A DNA stretch of 64,000 nucleotides from Pinus tabuliformis. Taxonomy: Eukaryota; Streptophyta; Pinopsida; Pinales; Pinaceae. The stretch covers positions 139,912,605-139,976,604 of the forward strand of contig CM062808.1 of the NCBI GenBank assembly GCA_031772625.1, written 5' to 3'. Of the stretch, positions 58,687-64,000 are shown one piece after another. The position numbers and the translations under genes are program-made. Position 1 is the first letter of the stretch. Each line of letters begins with the position of its first letter. Below the pieces are notes generated by a model. The model searched no databases. It was not told the DNA's origin and worked only from the letters and a program-made list of their open reading frames with translations.

Positions 58687-59492
58687 CTCCCCCTCAACAA
58701 GAAAGAGATTCACATATACCCTGATCCGAAACCTTTGGAATGTATTTCATGCAACACTTCTCAATGTTTTTGTTGGTACTGCAACATATGCAACTATAGA
58801 GCATAAATAAAAATAATCAATGAATCAATCTACAATTATCTACTAGAAAAGTTGTGTTGTTGTTGACTCTGATACTAAGCCTCATGCTCTGATGTTAACA
58901 CTTCTCTACACTCCTCAGTATTTGACTGACACCGATCCTATTGCTACTAAATATTCCCCCCCCCCCCTCCCCATTGCAAGGTAATGATCCATGAGACAAA
59001 AACACCTCAATGGACCTTGCCCAAATTTTTGCAACTCTTGGGACTATCGCTTCACATCGCCCCACCTCACACTTATAGGTATGGATGCATGGGTGGAAAA
59101 ATCTGATCTATTGACACTATCATTGTTACTGCTCTATTATTGCTTCCACACTGTTGTCGCAACTACTGCAATAATGAGTACGATCTCCCCTAATCGGAAG
59201 TACTAGCTTCCATAGGGTTGCTCCGTCTGAAGCTAGACTCCCTCTGAGTCTTGATATCCATGTAGTAAATCTCACTACTCCTCAATCTACCAATATCAAT
59301 GATCACAATTCATTTTTGTGTCACCGAACATTGGCTCATTGATCTTCCCACTAGCATCCTTCTAGCTCCATTAAGAAGTTTACACATATGGTCTTTTGGA
59401 TCTGCCCTGAACTAGAGCTCCATCAATATGAAATTTGAAATTCCTGATCTAATGTGAATCCTTCTCTAATAGTGATTCCTTATCTGATACCA
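58687..59492 (-). other. Array H internal 2 (806 bp), non-coding
   Basis: Homologous to internal 1, with a poly-C expansion (about 58956-58971) and primer site TGGTATCAGATA next to LTR copy 3. No domain. Confidence 0.75.
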
Positions 59493-60371
59493 TGTAGAAA
59501 TTACTTGTAGATTCAAACTTCTAATTGTAATTTACTAAAACAATAGACTTGAATATACTCTACTCATTAGCAGAAATAATTAAATGATCACAAAATCATG
59601 AAGCATACAAGAGAAAGAATTCAATCAACACATTACACAATTATTTCCTAGGGAAACCCATAACTAAAAACCATTGCTATATGTATACTACACTAGTTAG
59701 AAAATATGAGAAGATTACAATGTTTTTCTCAAGCCCAAGCGACCTTTGCACTATCTCTATCAGTCTCATTGCTTCCTAGACAAGCCCAAGCCAATACTTA
59801 ACCAAGTTATCACTTTCCAAAGTCCCTATTTCCTTGCATTGTTTCCTTGGGAATTATTCCCCTATTAATTAGGTAAATTTCTCAAAGGAATTACGCAATC
59901 CATCATAGGCCTTCCAATGACTCCATGCACCACTTATACAAATCGAATGATTATACAACTGATAGTACATTGTCCCTAAACTCCAATCTCAACTGGGTAA
60001 CTCTCAGATCTAACATACATGAGTGATTTATGAGTGAATCATAAGTTAATTGGTTTATCACCACATGCAACACCACACTACGAGACCTCCCACGAGTTCA
60101 TGCAACAATTGGAACTAGTTTAACTGACTTTAACTTAGTTAAGATGAATTAATTAATTACAATTCAAAATAAACTCAACCAGGGCTCGTATAATGTAGGA
60201 GACACTCTACATGACTCAAGTTAGACCCTCAACTCGAATTAATTGAGCCAACTAAGTCAAATTAACTTAGTTAACAAATACAAGTTGTCATGTGATGTGG
60301 AATTACAATTTTATTTTTAGTTTGATTCAAGGACAAAATTAAATTAGGGTTTTCTTATTGCATTTTCAGTA
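59493..60371 (-). repeat. Array H LTR copy 3 (879 bp)
   Basis: Starts TGTAGAAATT; the end reads TTTTCAGTA, the terminal CA having become TA. Confidence 0.85.
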
Positions 60372-60492
60372 GTCGGTTCCACTTCCTTAACTAAACATGG
60401 GTATTTGAATCATATCATAGTAACTCTTCATCACATGTTTACCTTGATGGACCAGTTAGCTTGGGTAAATCTGGGAGGAGGGTGTTAAAGAG

Positions 60493-60504
60493 TGGTATCA
60501 AAGC
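60493..60504 (+). promoter_or_regulatory. Primer binding site of element E (tRNA-Met-i)
   Basis: TGGTATCAAAGC, one change from TGGTATCAGAGC, three bases after the LTR end. Confidence 0.75.
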
Positions 60505-62364
60505 ATGGTTTCGTTCTCCTTGGGATATGTCTTGTTTCCATTCTCATTGGATTAATGTGTTTTTATATGTACATGTCAAAGTGGTATACATGTCATTATG
60601 TTTGAATTCTAAGTGCTTGTTGTGTATGCTTGGTGGTGGTCATGGTTTGATCAGAGCTCCAAATTTTCCTAAACTCCAAATTTATAAGAATGGTGTGGAA
60701 CCTGAACAAATGTGTAGATCTCGTTGTCCTGATTCTGGCTCAACTTGTTTTGTGGAAAACCAATATCATATGCTAAAGATATCATTTTCTTATCGTTTTT
60801 TCAAACATGTGAATTTAAAAAAGAAAGGGACAACTGAGTCAGTAGGCTAAATGGGCAGGTGAGATGGCATTTTGACTTTGTCAATGCGTTCTTTGGCAAA
60901 TCAGGTGGCGTCAAGTGGCACATTTTTAAGTGGTACAAATGGAAAGTATATTGTGGTTCACTTGTTTTTGTGGTGACCAACCATGTGCTGACACATGGCT
61001 TGGGCGGAGGCTGCCACGTCACAGCCCGAGAGGCAACCAAAATGGTTGTATCAACTATGTAGAGGAATTGAGGGTCGAAGCCATGACCTCCCCATGTTAA
61101 CACAAAGGCTATACCAACACACCACGACCACAGAACTTAACCTCTAAGGGTGCCACATATATTTAAGGTTTCATGTAGTTATGTTTGGGGGAATGGGCAG
61201 ACTTAACCACCCCCTGATCTGAACATTGTGCTGACGGTCACATTGACTACCAACATTAATCACCAGTGTTGACCACCACCTCTTAACTGCCCCATGTGAA
61301 TGCCTGCAATTTGATCGCTAGCATTAACCGCCAGCGATGACCACCACCACTTAACTACCAAGTCTAACCGCCCCCATGTGAAAACTTCATTGAAATTAAA
61401 TTTAACCGATGGCAAGTTTTAGTGGGTCATTTACCGATCCTATAAACCTAGCCAAAAATTGGGCAATCTATCTCTCCATTAGAGCGCTTGGAGGGCAAAA
61501 CTATAGGATGATGTCGGGTTTTGTGCAATTCGTGGAGTGAATAGTGGAGAAACTAGGAGAGGTCAAAACTTCTCAAGTTTTTGACCAAATTGGGTGCAAA
61601 AACAGGTTAGGTAGCCATTTTTGGACATTCTAGACTCATTGGAGTAGGTTTCTAAATCAAAGGAGTACTTCTAGATAGGATTTTTACAGATTGAATTCTA
61701 TGGGTGCCATTATCAACTAGAGTGTCGGATCAGTTTATGGAGGAGTTTGAAGATGACGATGACCTTGCAGGAGTTTTCTAGCCTCCATGTGTTTTCTACA
61801 ACAACCATTACATCAGTGTTGTAGCTTCTATTCCTCTTTTATCTATGTGTTTTGGAGAAGAGACTTGTTTATGTATGTCAAGTGGAATGTGGTACTGTTG
61901 ATGCTCTTTAAAGTTGGAGTATGGGGTCTTGGTGCAAGATACCTTTGTTTGTTGAAAGTTTACATGTTTGATTGTATGTTAACATGTATATGGAGCGATA
62001 ACTCTTGTAGAAGTTTGTTCCTTTGAAGAAGAAACTAACGATTCCATTTCTCAGCACTTTATGTACTCTTCTTTTCTAAGCATTGAGAATAATGAGAAGG
62101 GGTCATGCCATTAGAGCTGATCCAAGGAGATGTAGTCCAGGAGGAGTGAACTCCTTTAACAATGGCTAGTGTATTACTGATTGATGCATACTTCCATTTA
62201 GTGTTTTGATTTTGTTTTTAAAGTTTTCTTGAAATTAACATAAGAAAACACACATAAAAACTCATGCTTTTACTTGCTATTTTGGAGTACAAACCTCAAG
62301 CACATTTTTATATTCTGATGAGGATCGTAACATAGAAAACTAGTATTCCACATTCATATCAAGT
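60505..62364 (+). other. Element E leader and adjoining non-coding DNA
   Basis: No coding domain. It contains a tRNA-like block on the minus strand (61071-61130) and a CCACC/TTAACTGCC-type repeated stretch (61205-61380). The part after about 61750 may instead be the LTR of element G, whose primer-site-like sequence follows at 62365, but I cannot find its left end. Confidence 0.5.
61071..61130 (-). ncRNA. tRNA-like (Pol III box-like) remnant
   Basis: On the minus strand the block reads GGTCGTGGTGTGTTGGTATA, then about 25 bases, then GGCTTCGACCC. This resembles a tRNA D-arm/A-box followed by a B-box (GGTTCGANNCC) at about the right distance. There is no convincing cloverleaf, and similar blocks occur in leaders of plant Ty3/gypsy elements, so it is a remnant or tRNA-derived piece, not a working tRNA. 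Confidence 0.3.
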
Positions 62365-62376
62365 TGGTATCAAAGC
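62365..62376 (+). promoter_or_regulatory. Primer-site-like sequence of element G (tRNA-Met-i)
   Basis: TGGTATCAAAGC preceded by ATCAAGT, about 170 bp before a gag-like ORF. The spacing and match suggest the start of another element's internal region. Confidence 0.5.
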
Positions 62377-62533
62377 ACTAGTTTGCTTTTGCAACGAGGA
62401 ATTGAATGTTTTTTGCACGTGAATGTGTTTTGAAGCGCAAGTGAGCAGAAGGCTTTGGAAAGGAGATCAAGATTGTTACAATCTCTACCACCAAGTTCTA
62501 CCTCAAGTTGTAGTAGAAGATTCAAACAAATCA

Positions 62534-63890
62534 TGTCCGAAGGAGGAGAGTCTACAAGAATTTCAGGGGATGTGAAGGATTTTAGAAAGGATTTCCTAGA
62601 CATGGAAGAAATGGTGAAAGTCCTCTATGAAGAGAGGAATACCGAATTGCAAAGTGAAAGCTCTAGACCTCCAAGAGGATGTTCTCTAAAGGAAGAAGGT
62701 AACAAGAATGGTGATAAACCACCATTTTCTCCATAATATTCATGTTTTTTTACAACTCTTATGCAAGATGCTAGTGTAGAAAGTCCCTCAGAGAAGGAAT
62801 ATGGACAAGTTTTTACCTTTTGTCCACATGATGTGGAGGATGAGGTTCTATCACCATCCAAATTCAAGAAGCTAAAAGAAGAGATCCAAAAAGTCCAAGA
62901 GGACACATCCAGAATCAAAAGAGAGTTTGAAAACATCTTTGTACCTCAATAAAAAGATGAGGAAAATGGTAAGCATTTACATGCTTCTTGTTTACATGAA
63001 GTGTTGATGTAAATTCATTTTCAACCTTTGAAGAAAATAGTAAAGGCATTGGATCTAAGCTCTTGACAAAGATGGGTTACAAGGGAGGATGCCTTGGAGT
63101 GAACCATCAAGGCATTAACAATCAAATTTAGGCAAAGGAGAGGCCTAAATATGAAGGCTTAGGCTATGTTGCAAAAGAAGAATGGTCTTCTAGCAACATC
63201 TCATGGGTATCATGTTCCTTTTGCCATAAGAGAGGACATGAGGAGGCAAGATGTTGGGATTTGCATCCAGAATTGGTACTCGCTTGGTTCCTCAAGTATA
63301 AGGAGGACTTGAAGTGAAAAATATCTCCAAAGAGAGATGAGCAAGTTGAAGAAGAAACGAAGCTAAGTTCTTCATGCCATGTAAGTTCCTCACACAAGAA
63401 GTGTAAGCCAAAGGACAACGAAAAGAGTTATAATCGTTCTGTTAATTGAAATGCTTCTCATAATGGAAAACAACATGTTGAAGAATGTGTTTTCATGCAC
63501 CTTTTGTCTTTCATCTATAAATTGTGTAGATAAGTGCTATAAAAGGAAAGCAATCATCAAGAAGATGTTTATGTCTCATGGAATTGTGACCGAAAATAGA
63601 AAATATCATCGAAGGTTAAAGGCATGTGAGAAAAAACAAGCTCAAAAGAACTTTTGCACTCACTGCAATATCAGTGGGCATTGGGTCGAGAAGTGTTGGA
63701 AATTATTTCCACAACTTCATCTTGGCAAGGGCAAGCAAATTATGCAAGCACCAGAAGAGGAAGCGACAAAAGAAAAAGTGGCACAAGATGCGACCATCCC
63801 TAAAGTAACTCCAAAAGAAGAAAAAGTTCAAATAAAGGGTTCATTTACCAAGTTGGGTAAGAAATGGGCAGACTATTTGTCCAACTAAAT
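62534..63890 (+). pseudogene. Element G gag-like ORF with G-patch and CCHC fingers
   Basis: A decayed ORF over two frames. The N-terminal part from ATG 62534 (MSEGGESTRISGDVKDFRKD) runs to TAA 62734 and on to 62952, charged and partly coiled coil. In a second frame, 63045-63180 reads [22 protein letters not shown] and YEGLGY, a clear G-patch pattern with one stop. It is followed by a knuckle CSFCHKRGHEEARC (about 63210-63250). Back in the first frame come a degenerate finger CTFCLSSINCVDKC (about 63498-63540) and CTHCNISGHWVEKC (about 63655-63700), then a polar tail ending at TAA 63886. The knuckles point to a nucleic-acid-binding gag-type protein; its family is not known to me. Confidence 0.65.
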
Positions 63891-64000
63891 TTTGTAAATC
63901 TTTGTTTTGCACTAGTTTCATATCCCCATAGTTGGAAAATTTGTAGAAGTGATGTTTATAAAGAAATCACTTATATGCAACAGTGTTTTCTTTAGGCATT
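63891..64000. other. Right edge, no feature seen
   Basis: About 110 bp of AT-rich sequence after the G ORF stop, with nothing recognisable before the window ends. Confidence 0.5.

Larger units (their letters stand above)
56130..60371 (-). mobile_element. Array H: three LTRs and two internals, copia-like, no coding
   Basis: Three copies of an 879-bp LTR (56130-57008, 57808-58686, 59493-60371) are separated by internals of 799 and 806 bp. On the minus strand each LTR end (TTTCTACA) abuts TGGTAT(C/T)AGA, an initiator-Met primer site. The other end of each internal is a polypurine tract (GAGAGGGAG in the first, GAGGGGGAG in the second). The internals have no gag or pol, so the unit is a non-autonomous element. 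Flanks ATCAG (56125-56129) and GTCGG (60372-60376) differ by two transitions and may be an old target duplication. Copies differ by roughly 10-15 percent by eye, so the array is old. Confidence 0.85.
54220..60489 (+). repeat. Element E long LTR, split by array H
   Basis: Starts TGTAACAACCC inside element D pol and ends GGGTGTTAAA, the inverted form of the start with one change, followed by GAG and an initiator-Met primer site (60493). Without array H and its duplication the LTR is about 2.0 kb, in the range of Tekay/Del chromoviruses. 54220-56129 has no coding domain. No second copy of this LTR lies in the window, so the rest of E, and D integrase beyond it, would be to the right. Confidence 0.7.

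Noticed and set aside
60461..60850. 129-codon frame over the end of the E LTR and its primer site
   Set aside because: Overlaps the LTR end and primer site, and I recognise nothing in it.
62455..63890. Host G-patch protein gene
   Set aside because: Primer-site-like sequence upstream, three CCHC-type fingers and no visible intron signals favour a retroelement gag-like ORF; kept as a finding because it is not settled.

Overview
The window is plant nuclear DNA made almost entirely of LTR retrotransposons; I see no host gene. The case for a plant is the element set: Ty3/gypsy chromoviruses, a Tat-type Ty3/gypsy element with an extra archaeal-type RNase H and a tRNA-Arg primer site, an Athila-type element with a tRNA-Asp primer site, and Ty1/copia elements with initiator-Met primer sites. 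The density and depth of nesting suggest a large, repeat-rich vascular-plant genome. I cannot name the species.

Layout. 1-2239: AT-rich DNA without a recognisable gene. 2240-30451: chromovirus A (+), short LTRs. Its gag is split by a giant Tat-like element (3479-25852, +, TSD CTAAG) with LTRs of about 7.25 kb; the Tat 3' LTR is itself split by a 1043-bp solo LTR (18799-19841). 30452-31264 and 52168-54219 are two pieces of an older chromovirus D (+). They are separated by a minus-strand copia element B (31265-52167, TSD ATCTA), whose 3' LTR is split by a minus-strand Athila-like element C (31625-46276, TSD TCGGC). D is cut again at 54220 by the start of element E, a long LTR that itself holds a tandem LTR-internal-LTR-internal-LTR array H (56130-60371). 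60493-64000 holds E's primer site and leader, a second primer-site-like sequence, and a decayed gag-like ORF with a G-patch and CCHC fingers (G).

The most unusual feature is the Tat-like element. Each LTR carries a 1,200-codon open frame in U3, upstream of the TATA box. The frame is shift-free and broken only by scattered stops. In the genomic RNA this ORF would lie downstream of pol, the slot where Athila-like element C carries an ORF of similar layout (N-terminal domain, basic patch, acidic or Gln/Thr-rich linker, coiled coil, C-terminal domain). In pol, an archaeal-type RNase H sits before the reverse transcriptase, while the ordinary RNase H after it has lost its catalytic acids. Stops in the second LTR ORF are nearly all CAG to TAG, as expected of long CHG methylation.

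Other notable structures are a 38-bp hairpin minisatellite in Athila element C, a copia integrase with its catalytic core deleted, two tandem-repeat blocks in the copia 3' region, and a left boundary of element A that does not match its right flank. All coding regions carry stops or frameshifts. Order of events read from nesting: D first; then B and E into D; C into B; H into E; Tat into A; the solo LTR into Tat. A lies next to D, but only its right flank is D.
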